Shown here: positions 35,709-46,600 of the stretch, in pieces
Numbering within the stretch: the stretch's first letter is position 1
How the letters are laid out: each line of letters begins with the position of its first letter
Assembly (NCBI GenBank): GCA_048013815.1
Contig: CM106585.1
Coordinates: forward strand, 21,080,001 to 21,144,000
Source of the DNA: Setoptus koraiensis
Taxonomy: Eukaryota; Arthropoda
Length of the DNA: 64,000 bases
Direction of reading: 5' to 3'
Program-made: the position numbers and the translations under genes
Notes under the pieces: model-generated
Told to the model about the DNA's origin: nothing
The model's input: the letters and a program-made list of their open reading frames with translations, nothing else
Databases searched by the model: none

Positions 35709-36286
35709 CACATCAAATTCTGCACCAGATTCTGCTGTGCCATTCCGAGTCCTGAGGCTGCTGCGGCCGACGCTGCTGCTGCTAGTTACAGCAACGAAAA
35801 AAAGAAGGTTCAGTATTGGTTGGCTGCATGAAAAGTTGTTCAGCACTCGAATCTACCACACTCACTTCCACGGTGCATCCAAGCAATGCTTTCCTGCACA
35901 AGTATACATTCTATACATGGGGCTCTTTTTTGTGCTAGGATCGCCACATAAATAGGCTGGGGCACAGATTCGAGACGAGAGGCTCTGACGAAGGCACCGG
36001 CGCACAACTTGTGCAACAGAGCTGTCTCTGTTCGCTACCTGTGCAAGAAAAATAGTCACGCCGAGTCGGCGGCGCATAGAGGGAGCCTTGTATTTCAGCA
36101 ACCCGTAGTGACATAACATTTGAGCGACGCCTGCAGTAGGGACACTGAACTATTCGTGGTTTTAGGGCCGGCTTAGAACATTCTAGTGTATTGTGTAACT
36201 TTTTGCTGGCCACCCGATACACAGACACACACACACACAGACACGCACACACACACACACACACACATACACACACACGCACGCAA
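35181..36286. repeat. cluster of (TG/CA)n microsatellites
   Basis: Three long dinucleotide runs: TG at 35181-35257, CA at 35622-35706 and CA at 36219-36286, upstream of 14-3-3 copy A, with GCA/CAG-type triplet patches at 35305-35400. They generate spurious Thr-His and Val-Cys ORFs on both strands. Confidence 0.95.
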
Positions 36287-37891
36287 ACAATGGCAAAATT
36301 CTGCTTCTAGTGTGTGAGTGTGATCGTTTCCTAATGTTCATAACATCGGTGCGGAAAGTTTCCACGAGGGCGGCGCTGCTATGCTTTCTCGATGCCTACT
36401 TGGTGAGTGTAGATTGGCGCAGCACAATGTATGCAATCAAGAACAATGAACATTAAGCGAGACACTGCAGAGTTCGGCGTGCATTCCGAGCGCGTCTAGC
36501 GAGCTTTTTTCGCATCGAAGTTTCGGATATTGGGAAGCGATCACACAATGCAGTGCTGCTTGTCACATTGATGCTTCTGCCGCCACAGTCTGTTCTGCGT
36601 CAATGTTCTGCGTGATCTCCCTGTGATGTCAAAAATGTCGATGCGAAAAAATCCGCTAGGTGCGCTTGTGACGCTGCAGAATGCACAACGAAGCGCAGAG
36701 GTGTCTCGTTGAATGGGGTCCTTTTTTTGGGCTTGAGCACCTAAGCGCACAGAGGGGCAGATGCGCGACAGCTAAATAGCTGACCCACAGCTCTCAATGA
36801 AAGGCTGGCTGTAGCGCAGATACAAACAAGCCCGTCAACGCCAGCTGTAGTGATCGCGTAGGGCAAAAAGAAAGCATGGCAGCGCCGCCCTTGCGGAATG
36901 TTTCATGCACCAATTATTGAGCATGGGACAACAAATCACACGATACACATTAGCCTGCCGACTTTCCTGCAGTCAGAGTGGCCCGCTGGCTGCAGGAATT
37001 GCCAAACGATATGTCAGTGGTCGTGTATCGGGCCTTTCGGTCCAACTGCTGGCTGGAACCTCCTACCTAGCAAACTTTATTTCATGTACAGTGCTATGCA
37101 GCGATTGTTTGGAAACAATTGCAGATGCTCGCACCAACTCTGTCCGCCTGTATGTCTAGCTCTCTTGCGCGAATGTCCTCTGAGAAATAATCGATTCAGT
37201 CAATCTAAATTCAATCGATTGTATAGTGTTAGTGAGTGGGTTGAGGCTGTACCATTGATAATAGCTAGTAGAGGCAGTGGTGCCATAATAATGCATCCCT
37301 TTGGTTAAGCACAAACGAACAAACAGACAGGACACATCACTTTGACGCTAACGCATAACGCACAAGCAAACAGACAGACAGGAAACAACAGCAAGCGAGC
37401 GAGAAGCCAGCGAAGTATGGCCTGCGCTTCACTCTGCGCGAATTCACATCGATACTTTGAGTCTGTGCCACACAGTAGTATAGTAGCTAGCGTATAATGT
37501 TGCACAGCATCGCATAGTTACCAAGCATCATCAAAGGCAGCCCAGGGAACGAGGAAGCGCCCTAAAAATTACCCTTCGTCCGATATTGTGCCCAGACCTT
37601 TTAAACATTATCAGTGACACAAACACGCTCGCATGTGACGTTTCAGGCGGATTGTTGACGCTTGCTAGCTGTTACAAGCCAGCAAGCAAGCTGACTGGAC
37701 CGCTAAATCAATGTTTGGTGCGTGTTTAATGCGAGCCACACCGATGGCGCATCGATGTGTTGTTAATCTGTCTCCTTTTATACTTATAATAGGCTCGCTG
37801 GTATTATTTTACAAGCTAGCGACTCGCGTGATTGGCATTGAGCATTCGCTAATTATTAAACAGACAGTTATTTTCAGTTTCACCAGCGACT
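35288..37891. other. spacer between the two 14-3-3 units
   Basis: 2.6 kb with CA microsatellites in the left third and GC-richer non-repetitive DNA at 36.3-37.8 kb. No supported gene. ORFs such as 36898-37308 have no recognisable domain. Confidence 0.45.
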
Positions 37892-38263
37892 ACCAGTTGT
37901 TTGAATGTATTTCTTTTTTTTTTTCAAATTGTCATTATGTCAATGGAATTTTCGGCGGCATTAATATCACGCGATATTTGGTGTATCGCGATTATGAGGT
38001 TTAATGGAAACGTTATCTACGAGTTGAAAGCTTTCACTATTATAACCGGTTTCGTTGTGAATAGTAACTGGATAGGCTATTTTGGACAGGGGCGAACTGA
38101 ATATTAGGGCAGGAAATTTGTATATTCTATTTACGATTTTGTTTATTGGTTTTTTTCATAGTATGATTTTCTTTCGCTCTCCTCTTTCAGTAATTTATAA
38201 GGTGACGGGTATGTGTGCGAGAGTAATTTTATAGATGTTTCATCGATTCTCGACAAGTTGTGA

Positions 38264-39061
38264 TCACTTTTCCTCTTGGTCTTGTGGTTCTTCGCGCTCA
38301 TCACCGGCATCAGACGTCCATAATGTAAGATTATCGCGTAACAATTGCATGATCAATGTACTGTCTTTGTAAGAGTCCTCGTTGAGTGTATCCAATTCAG
38401 CGATGGCATCATCGAAAGCTTGTTTGGCCAGGTGACATGCCCTGTCTGGCGCGTTAAGGATTTCGTAATAAAAGACTGAGAAATTGAGAGCGAGACCAAG
38501 TCTGATGGGATGCGTCGGTTGCATCTTGTTTTTGCTTATATCAAACGCTTCTTGGTAAGCCTTTTGTGATTCTTCCACGACATTTGTTCTAACTTCACCT
38601 ATAGCTACCTCAGCTAGATATCTGTAATAGTCGCCCTCCATTTTCAAATAAAATACCTTGCTCTCTGGATTGGTGGCTTTTGGGATTAAAAATTTATCCA
38701 GTAAATTCAAAACATCATAACAGATCTCCCTGAGTTCCTTCTCTACCTTTTCGCGGTATTCTCGGGCCATCTGTTGTTTTCGTTCGCTGCCTTCTGTCTT
38801 TTGCTCAATGCTCGAGATAACCCGCCACGAGCTTCTACGTGCTCCCACAACATTCTTGTATGCGACAGATAATAGGTTTCTCTCTTCGTTAGTTAATTCT
38901 ACACCAGTTTCTGTAACCAATTTCATGGCCGACGCCATATCATCGTAACGTTCGGCCTGTTCAGCAAGCTTGGCACGTTGAACTTGTTCATCCTTGTCCA
39001 AATTTGTTGAGGTGGTGGTGGCTGCTGCCGCTGCGGCTGGTGCTGACTCGGTTTCCATCAT
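38264..39061 (-). CDS. 14-3-3zeta: 14-3-3 zeta, copy B
   Basis: Second intronless 14-3-3 zeta, 265 residues, with two consecutive ATGs and a slightly longer Ala run in its leader. About 383 nt of the 5' CDS and about 225 nt covering the 3' CDS and start of the 3' UTR look identical to copy A. The 262-nt block between (38387-38648) carries about ten amino-acid changes, including KMKGDYYRY to [15 protein letters not shown] to GEVRTN and [12 protein letters not shown] to [12 protein letters not shown]. The Lys-to-Glu change is at human zeta position 122, in the ligand groove beside Lys120, Arg127 and Tyr128, which are kept. Probably functional with altered specificity (inference). Confidence 0.94.
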   Translation of the reverse strand: MMETESAPAAAAAATTTSTNLDKDEQVQRAKLAEQAERYDDMASAMKLVTETGVELTNEERNLLSVAYKNVVGARRSSWRVISSIEQKTEGSERKQQMAREYREKVEKELREICYDVLNLLDKFLIPKATNPESKVFYLKMEGDYYRYLAEVAIGEVRTNVVEESQKAYQEAFDISKNKMQPTHPIRLGLALNFSVFYYEILNAPDRACHLAKQAFDDAIAELDTLNEDSYKDSTLIMQLLRDNLTLWTSDAGDEREEPQDQEEK

Positions 39062-40375
39062 TAGATATTTGATATTAATAATTATTGATTTATTTATATA
39101 TATATGTATAAATGTATGTAGTTAAATATATTTATGTATGCCTCAATATTATTTTGTTAGATAGGTCTGGTGGTGCCTAAAGTAAACGTGATACTATCGG
39201 TTCAAAATGTTGCCGTGAATAGTGTGGTTGCGAAAAAATTATTGATTAAGAATTTATTTAATTTATGCTTGTGTCTATTCAGATCATAGTAGTATTTAAT
39301 AGAGTAGAATGTATGAGATAGTGACGATAATAAGAATAATAATAATAATTATATTAATGGTGTATAATAGTTTAATGTTAGTTAAACTAACGATGGTGTG
39401 ATGCAGCGAATCATAGGAGAAGCTAGAGTATGTCCGTGTACTGGGTGTAATCGGACTTCTTTCATACTTTCTGTGCACACGCACATAGGCCTTTTGCTGC
39501 GTGTGCACTCTGCACACTCATAGCACATGCTCATGGCGAACGCAGTCTGAATGGTGATTAAACGGCCACATTGTTCGCGCAGGGGGCATGAATTTGGGAG
39601 TTGGTCTAACCACTGCTCGTTTGTATCCCCCTTCATATATGAATTTCATTTTACTATTCACAGGATTAATGGAGCATCTTTCAAATTCTCGCGCTATTCG
39701 TATATAAGCGCTTGAGCCATTCAGCTGCTTTCACTGTAAACTTCATTTCAAGCACACACGCACATCCAGGAAGATCGGGCGCACAAGACCGACAAAATCA
39801 CGCACAAACACCATCTTCAGCTTTGCGTTAACCAAAACCTAGCACAGAAAGTATTGAATAAGTGCGATTACACCCAGTATGAGTTAGCTTAGGTCTGATT
39901 GTGTGTCTGTATCCCAAGAGTGCACTATTTTCTTCTATAGTGTGTGCCGCACACACAGTGTGTGTGTGTGTGTGAGTGTGTGTGTGCGTTGTAACGAACA
40001 GGCAGATGCATATTGAATTGGACACATTGAAGTAAACAGGGAGCTATCTATCATTGGTGGTGAATCAACATTTAAATCTACCCATGCAAACCATAAATGA
40101 ATAAGTCATAGGTTATATTTACTTCAGGATTTCGTTGCAAATATTTTTAAAATGTGATAAACAACACCATCTACATTTGCTTATTACCTCGCGCATAAAT
40201 AGATTTATTTCCATTATTTATCCGTTATCTCAATATACTCGCATGTACATCTTATATTTATCAATTCTGCTGACAGATGTCATGCCGGATCCTCATTGGC
40301 CACCAACGCATGTATAGAAAACACTGGCCAAACTAACGGTTCACAGTATTAAATTACCTCGCCACGACTAATACC
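39062..40375. other. 5' flank of copy B and spacer to the next gene
   Basis: Holds the duplicated 5' flank, the inserted TIR element and a (TG)n run at about 39956-39989. From about 40000 to 40375 nothing is recognised except the presumed promoter of the plus-strand gene starting at 40376. Confidence 0.5.
39439..39879. mobile_element. 441-bp TIR transposon (Tc1/mariner-type MITE) with TA target duplication
   Basis: The ends are perfect 15-bp inverted repeats including the TA: TACTGGGTGTAATCG at 39439-39453 and CGATTACACCCAGTA at 39865-39879. The inverted similarity extends inward to about 38 bp with four mismatches, to ATACTTTCTGTGC. The other 14-3-3 unit has the matching uninterrupted site with a single TA at 35161-35162 (GTCCGTGGATATGAG against GTCCGTG-TA...TA-TGAG), so this is a real insertion with TA duplication after the segmental duplication. 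No transposase ORF, so non-autonomous. It contains a TATATAAG near 39700 that could act as a promoter element (inference). Confidence 0.88.
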
Positions 40376-41122
40376 ATGGCCCTATTGCATCAACCCAGAC
40401 AAATGTCTGCATGTGTAGTTTGCCATTCACGTCTCAGAAATTCAAGTCACCTCCAGCATCAGTATGCATGCTTCAACAACAATCTTCAAAAAATAGACAT
40501 TCTTGGCTTAGCTCAATGCCAGCATGATTACAATCACATTGTCACCAAAAATGATCTTGATGACCACGAACTGGTATCATGTGAACATGTTAGAAGTAGG
40601 ATAAGGGTTGCGGCAGCTGGACTCGTCAGGGCTCTACGGGAACGCAAGACTGATGAGTATGACTATCAAGTTGGTGTCATAAAGGCTGAACAAGAGAAAA
40701 TTCGTTCTAATTTGCAATATGGACGAACATTGATCCAGCGACTACAGAAACAACAAATTCGTGATATGATTGAGGCCAGAAAAAAGGCTAGAGATTTGGA
40801 GAGTGATATAAACAATGCCTACGGATCAAACCCAGCTCAAGGGAAGAAGAGGGCAGCCGAAATGGAGGAGAAAGAAAGGATACGTTTGTACTTTTTAAAG
40901 CGAAAGAAAGAGGCAGAAAAAGAGGCGACCACTCTCAATGTGCCACCCGATCAAATTGATCCAGATAACTTTTTTGAGCCAGCCACTTTCACCCCACCTT
41001 TTCAGGACCTTAAACCACTCATTCATTTCAAACCACAGACTATTATTGTCAATCTCCATGGAACCAACTCTGACAATTCTACACCTATTGTAAAAATCAA
41101 AAAAGAGAGAACGGATACATGA
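40376..41122 (+). CDS. hypothetical protein with a possible CHHC-like zinc finger
   Basis: 248 residues, single exon, ATG at 40376. The N-terminal 75 residues hold two Cys/His clusters: CVVCHSRLRNSSHLQH with a later Cys, and AQCQHDYNHIVTKNDLDDHE followed by LVSC. The second resembles the CHHC finger of U11-48K and GTSF1 (C-x5-H-x9-H-x3-C), but here the last spacing is four. Residues about 95-195 are a charged helix or coiled coil (RKKARDLESDINN, EMEEKERIRLYFLKRKKE). The C-terminus is Pro-rich, ending with a basic KIKKERTDT. RNA binding or a small-RNA role would follow if the CHHC assignment is right; I am not sure of it. The frame and composition look like a real gene. Confidence 0.7.
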   Translation: MALLHQPRQMSACVVCHSRLRNSSHLQHQYACFNNNLQKIDILGLAQCQHDYNHIVTKNDLDDHELVSCEHVRSRIRVAAAGLVRALRERKTDEYDYQVGVIKAEQEKIRSNLQYGRTLIQRLQKQQIRDMIEARKKARDLESDINNAYGSNPAQGKKRAAEMEEKERIRLYFLKRKKEAEKEATTLNVPPDQIDPDNFFEPATFTPPFQDLKPLIHFKPQTIIVNLHGTNSDNSTPIVKIKKERTDT

Positions 41123-42295
41123 TACAAAAACTATCAATGATTACCATTGTATATTCTCATGAGGAGATTATTTTGAAAATAAAAAACGAATCATTAGTGT
41201 ACATCTCACGTCAGCATTATTCACCCTGTTATGCGTTATTTTATTCTGAGGTCTGTCTGTACTCAGCAGCTATATCGTGAGTAAACTATAAAGTCTGCAA
41301 AGTCTGCTAATAGCCTTATAAATGGATCGTCAAGGTTCTTCCAGTGACTGCAAAATGATAATATTGCGTCAATTGTCTGCTATATGCTACTTCGTAGCTT
41401 CACTTGCAGTATCAAGATAGCATAATATTTTCAGCGCTAAACTTTTACTGTACTTGTAGACTAGCTTATGCTTCAAAATTAGACTAACAAAGAGAACACA
41501 CTTTCTATTCGCTACGAAGTTTCATATGCTTTTACTGCCTTTGAATTGAAGCTTTCCTTCTCTAGCTCCCTCCATTTGAATGGGCTATATGTTGTTAGTG
41601 AGGCAATTGGATAAATAACAGCCATTCGAATATTAATCTATCTCTGTAACCTCATTTAATGTTGTATTACTGTACCATGTCTCACTCGCTCCCTGTCTCA
41701 CCCGCTCTTTCGTTCTCTCGTTGGCTCTTACTATCCTTTCGTTAAATAAGAATTTAATCAATGTGAGTCAACTGTATCAGTACATTTGATAGAAGGAATT
41801 CAAATTTACTTCGAATGCTGTAATGATTAAAATAGAAATTAAAGAAAACGATGACTATGCTAGAACAGTATAGAGAAAATTCTCATGCTTACCTCGAGGC
41901 ACGGCTTTTTTTAGAGGAGTCAAACTAGGCACAGACACATGTATTTCGGCCAACAACGGCAACACGAACGACAACGGTGAAACAATAATAAACAAAACAC
42001 AATTATTTGATCTCCTGGCCAGTGCAACAGTTAGATGTCAAAAATTAAACAATACTCAGATTAAAAGAACACACCAGACAGATTATGTTGTATCGAAGAT
42101 ACAATGTATAATGAGGCCGAAAACGGATATTTGAATAAAAAAACATAATTATGGTAATAACAATAATAATAATTAGTCACATAGGCACACTTGACAAAAT
42201 TAGATTGAATTTACTTTTTTGAACCCAGTGTACACATAGTTATTGTTGAGTATTGCCATTTAGCCCCAGCTCAGGACAAGGATTTATTAATCAAG
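41123..42295. other. intergenic upstream of MYPT
   Basis: An AATAAA-type signal near 41178 fits the end of the preceding gene. No other supported feature. It should contain the MYPT promoter and 5' UTR. Confidence 0.45.
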
Positions 42296-45200
42296 ATGAA
42301 TCAAGCTCTTCAACGTCGCCACGAGCAAATAGAGCGTTGGAAACAAAATGAGGCTTCTATCGACCTTTCATCATCTAAAGAATCAGTTAGCAAAGATAGA
42401 AAAACTAGAATCTTTTCAAACAAGGACAGCATCCGAAGGAGGGGAGGAAACAGTGTTAAATTCTCGAATTCGACATTATTTTTAGCTGCCTGCGCTAATG
42501 GTGACCTGGAGGAATGTGAAAGATTACTTAAAAATAAGTTGGTTGATATCAACACCACAACTAACGACGGGCTATCGGGCCTGCATGAGGCCGCTATTGC
42601 AGGTAACAGAAAAATGGTAGAATACCTGTTGAAAAATGGAGCTCAAGTAGATTGTGCAGACAACGAAGGATGGACACCATTGCATGCTGCCGCCAGTCTC
42701 GGTCAAAATGAGGTAGTTGAGGTTTTGTTGTTGAATAATGCAGACCCTACACTTGTCAATTGTGAGAATGTGCTCGCTTATGATCTAGCTCGCAACGATA
42801 CCGTTAGGACAATGATAGGCTCTGAATTGAGGGAAGAAAATCTGGAATTACTGAGGTTGCAAGAGAGGCGTCTAATAGAGCACGATATTTCAAGATGGTT
42901 GAAGACAGGTATTTATGACGAACGATCTCATCCCATCACAAATGCCAATGTTTTACACGTATTGGCGTCCAAAGGACACATTGAACTCATGAGTAGACTA
43001 CTCGAATCTGACGTAATAAGGAGACAAATAAACATAGATGCCCAAGATACAGAGGGATTCACCCCGCTCATAGCAGCAGCTTACTGGGGAAATACGGAGA
43101 TCGTTCAGTTACTTATTGAGCATGGAGCGAACGCTTTAATACAATCTAATCAAGGCTACAGGTTTGACGACTTTCTTGAGAGCTCATTTGCAGCACTCAT
43201 GAAAGACTTGTTCTACACCAGACAGCTAGAAAGAAAACATGACCTCATCAAGGTCTCAAACCGTGCAACTAGAATAAATAATTCGAATGCTCTACACGAT
43301 CAAGACAATAATTCGCTTATGGAAAATAGCTTTTCAGCTGTTCTACCGACATCAAAGTTTGCTTCCGCGAACGACCTAGACAACGATATAACAATTACTC
43401 TAAAGAAGCCACAAGTGCCACCACATTCGCCCTCAACTACAAAAGCCTCATTACTCTCTCCACCATCATCTCCGACAGCAACCATTGGTGATATATACAT
43501 CAGGCAATTGCAGAATGACTCTATACAATCTTCCCCAGGAAGCAAAAGCCCGGCAAGTGAAAGTGAAACTCAGAGGAGAGCTCACGCCAAACGCGTCCGA
43601 GAAACAAGGCGCTCAACTCAAGGCATATCTGCAGCGGATGTTTTAAAAGCCAAGGCTAATAGTGACCACCTAAGTCAGAGCAAATCTTCCGGTAAGTTCT
43701 GCTGTCATTCATAACGAAATTTGTGCGATCATAAATCTATGTGCTCATAATATCAAGTTCAAACATTGTAACTGATTCGTTTTTCAACTCCTCGACTAAC
43801 TTAAATGAATTGTGAACATTGGAAATTTACATCATCTGGCGCTCAATAACATATTGGAAATCATTTTCCAACTGAATATGGATCATTAACTATGATTTCT
43901 AGCTTCCTTCGATTCACTAGATGCTCAAAATGACAGCAACAGTAGAAAAGTAAGTTTTTCAAAAAAAAAAAATCAACTATTGAGTCACTTTTGAGTTTCT
44001 TTGCGATTGTTTTTATTACAACTGTAAATATTTGGATTCATCATCAAATACTAGATAGACCGAGGAATATATTAAGCTTTGGTTTATCTTACTGACCTTC
44101 TTTTCCTCCTCTGTTTCATAAGAAAGTCGCTTCATTGCTTACGAAAATGAAGTTTCATATATGCTAAACTCAATTCAATTGAGGATGGAGCATGTAGCAT
44201 TCAGTTTAAGCTATGAACATTTCCCTAACTGATTATGTCTAACTAATCTTTAGCACAAGCCTCAGATCTTATTCGCTATACGTCATACGCATGCTAGATG
44301 ATAATTTCTTTCTGTACCTCTCAAAGTTTCTACCGCTACATTTTAACTTGTATTTATCAATGAGTCTCAAATAGCGAACGACAATCGAGGAGACAGAGAG
44401 GAATAGTATTCATGCATGTTTATGTGTCATCTTGAGGCATTATTTTCGAGTTGAATGTAATGAGAACATACTTTCTACTTCCTTCTTGTCAACAGTGGAA
44501 AAAACTATTTTGTGCTTTTACGAGAAAAGACACAAGATTTTCTGTCTCATCTACGTTTAGCGCTCTGATGGGCCTTTAGCTGATAAGTCTTAATCAGTTA
44601 TATAATGATACACAAGATCGATAGTTATACTACGAGTCGCAGTGCCCTTATGTGCGCATATAAACTAGATCCCTCATAGACTTCCAACTTTCTCCCCATA
44701 CCGCTAAAAATATATATACATCTATATGCGTAGATAGAGGATGCATCTGTTGAAAAAGGAATATAAAGTAGACTGAGCAACTCGGCGACTCGTTGAATCT
44801 CTAGACTATTAATGCTCGAGGCTTTGTGTCTACATAAACATTGGTATTGATATACTAATGTATGTGTATACATTACAAAAACAGAAATGGGGTAAATTTC
44901 TGTTGCGTTTGAAGCTAGAAAATCCTTGATGCTCAAAATCATATTTCTTGGTTGAATTCCTATGTCATACTACTAATTATCATAGACATTAGAAAGTAGT
45001 GAAAGAGTGCTTTCAAATTTCCCAGTGATACCAATCAGAGTTTAAGTATTTTCATTTATCCTTCTTGATAGATATTGCGGCAACATCAAGTCGGTTCTAT
45101 ATTTGTTTGACATGCCTTGAAGAATCAGAAAAAGAAAAATCAATCATAGAATTCACAATAATTCAATAATATATAGTTATGAACAAGTGACATTATTATT

Positions 45201-46376
45201 ATCATGTCCTTTCATAATCCATACCTATCGGCCTCTAGGCCCTCATCATCTTTCACAAGATCCTCTCGTTCCTCTAAACGAAGTGATCCAAGTATTAATA
45301 AGAGTAGTTATCTTAGTAGATCAAGAAGTTCCATGGCATTGGGGGCTGGCAGTCAATCATTATTGTCCACTCAAACACCATCTTCAGCATACCATTTAGA
45401 TACTAGCTCAGCTTATGTTCCTGGTAGCTGGAACAGATCATCATCGACAAACAGATTGACCAGACAAAACAGTTCTAATGTGACACCTTCAGCACTGACC
45501 ACTTTTGTTCCAGGCTCAACTGGGCCATCGACTTCACAGTCAAGTTTGCTGAATCATAATCAGCATATACAATCTAGATCGCAAATATCTACTGTTAGTT
45601 TTCTACACAATCTATTCTGTCTAACGTTCAACTTGATGCACATACTATATTGCTTAAGTTTTTTTTTTCGGTTCCTTCATTAATACTTTCTTTGTTACAT
45701 CTGAATATTACATAACACCTATAATAATCTGATCAGAACTAACTCAATTATTATTTTCTTCCCTGGCTAAACTTTTTTATTATATCAAAATCACAATTGT
45801 TTACAGCCGTCTGGAGCACTCACCAGAGGAGCGAATGATTCAGTCACTAACCAACAATCAGCCAGTGGGGTTAATTCACGATCATCGTCTGTGTTATCAT
45901 TAGATCCTTCATCACATCATGATGATCATAGTAGTGTAAATGGAGACGAGAATTTAGATTTGAACAGTCTACAAAAGAACCAATCAAAGAGTGATAGTCG
46001 TAATCGGCTGCATCCAGATAAAAATCATTCGTCATTATCAGAGGATATATTGGATAGTGATCAGACAATTTTCAGTCGTTCAATCAGTTTAGAGTCATCT
46101 TTATCATTGGCCGAGTCATTAAACCAAAGCGAATTGAGGCGTTCTTATAAAGAATTATTAATAGAGAATGAGAAGTTAACAAAACTTTTGAAAGAGTATG
46201 AAGAAATGGAGAAGAAACGAAATCTCGATTGGACTAAAGAGAAACGACAAATGCAGAGAAAAATAAGTGAACTTGAGGAGGAGAATAAACAATTGGAACA
46301 ATGGAAGCACGAAAGCCAAAGATTAAAAGATGAAAACAGTTCATTACTGCGCGTCATAAGTAAAATTTCTAAATGA
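42296..46376 (+). CDS. Mbs: myosin phosphatase targeting subunit (MYPT/PPP1R12, Mbs)
   Basis: Regulatory subunit that directs protein phosphatase 1 to myosin and is inhibited by Rho kinase. Exons read: 42296-43691, 43903-43949, about 45239-45593, and 45807-46376. The PP1-docking motif SVKF is at 53-56, followed by ankyrin repeats in two clusters (GLSGLHEAAIAGN, EGWTPLHAAASLGQ; then EGFTPLIAAAYWGN). RRSTQGIS near the end of exon 1 matches the inhibitory ROCK site (Thr696 in human MYPT1). The last exon encodes the C-terminal coiled coil ending QRLKDENSSLLRVISKISK, as in human (QRLKDENGALIRVISKLSK). The second ROCK site (RRSTGVSF) was not found. Exon 2 ends in phase 0 but exon 3 as drawn needs two incoming bases, so a small exon is missing, or exon 3 is a separate first exon from ATG 45204. 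Confidence 0.88.
43950..45238 (+). other. MYPT intron or alternative-promoter region
   Basis: 1.3 kb between exon 2 and the third recognised coding block. No coding similarity seen. An ATG at 45204 opens the third block, preceded by an in-frame TGA at 45180, so the 3' part of this stretch may be promoter and 5' UTR of a short isoform. Confidence 0.5.
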
Positions 46377-46600
46377 GATTCTTGACTATCTAGATACAAA
46401 TAAACAAGAACAAATAAATATATAGATACCGATGCACTGATCATAACAGATAAACTCATAATTGATTAATATTGAGCGCCAATCACATAGAGGAAAGAAC
46501 AATAATCTAATAAATTTGAGTCACTATCTATAGACAAATGATTCGATTCTAGCTAGCTACTTTGTCACTCATGAGTTTACAGATTTATTGTGCCAATAAA
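46377..46600. other. MYPT 3' UTR
   Basis: Contains AATAAA-like motifs at about 46397-46420 and 46595-46600. No other feature seen. Confidence 0.4.

Larger units (their letters stand above)
37892..39945. repeat. 14-3-3 segmental duplication, unit B
   Basis: Direct duplicate of 33595-35287, about 4.3 kb away in the same orientation. It differs from unit A by a 441-bp inverted-repeat element inserted at 39439-39879 and by a much shorter TG run. Confidence 0.9.

Noticed and set aside
35113-36365. Thr-His and Val-Cys repeat ORFs
   Set aside because: Translations of CA/TG microsatellites on both strands.
33595-39945. Idea that the two 14-3-3 genes are independent retrocopies of two splice forms
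   Set aside because: Both 5' and 3' non-transcribed flanks are also duplicated in the same orientation, so the later step was a DNA-level segmental duplication. Only the ancestral intron loss could involve retroposition.
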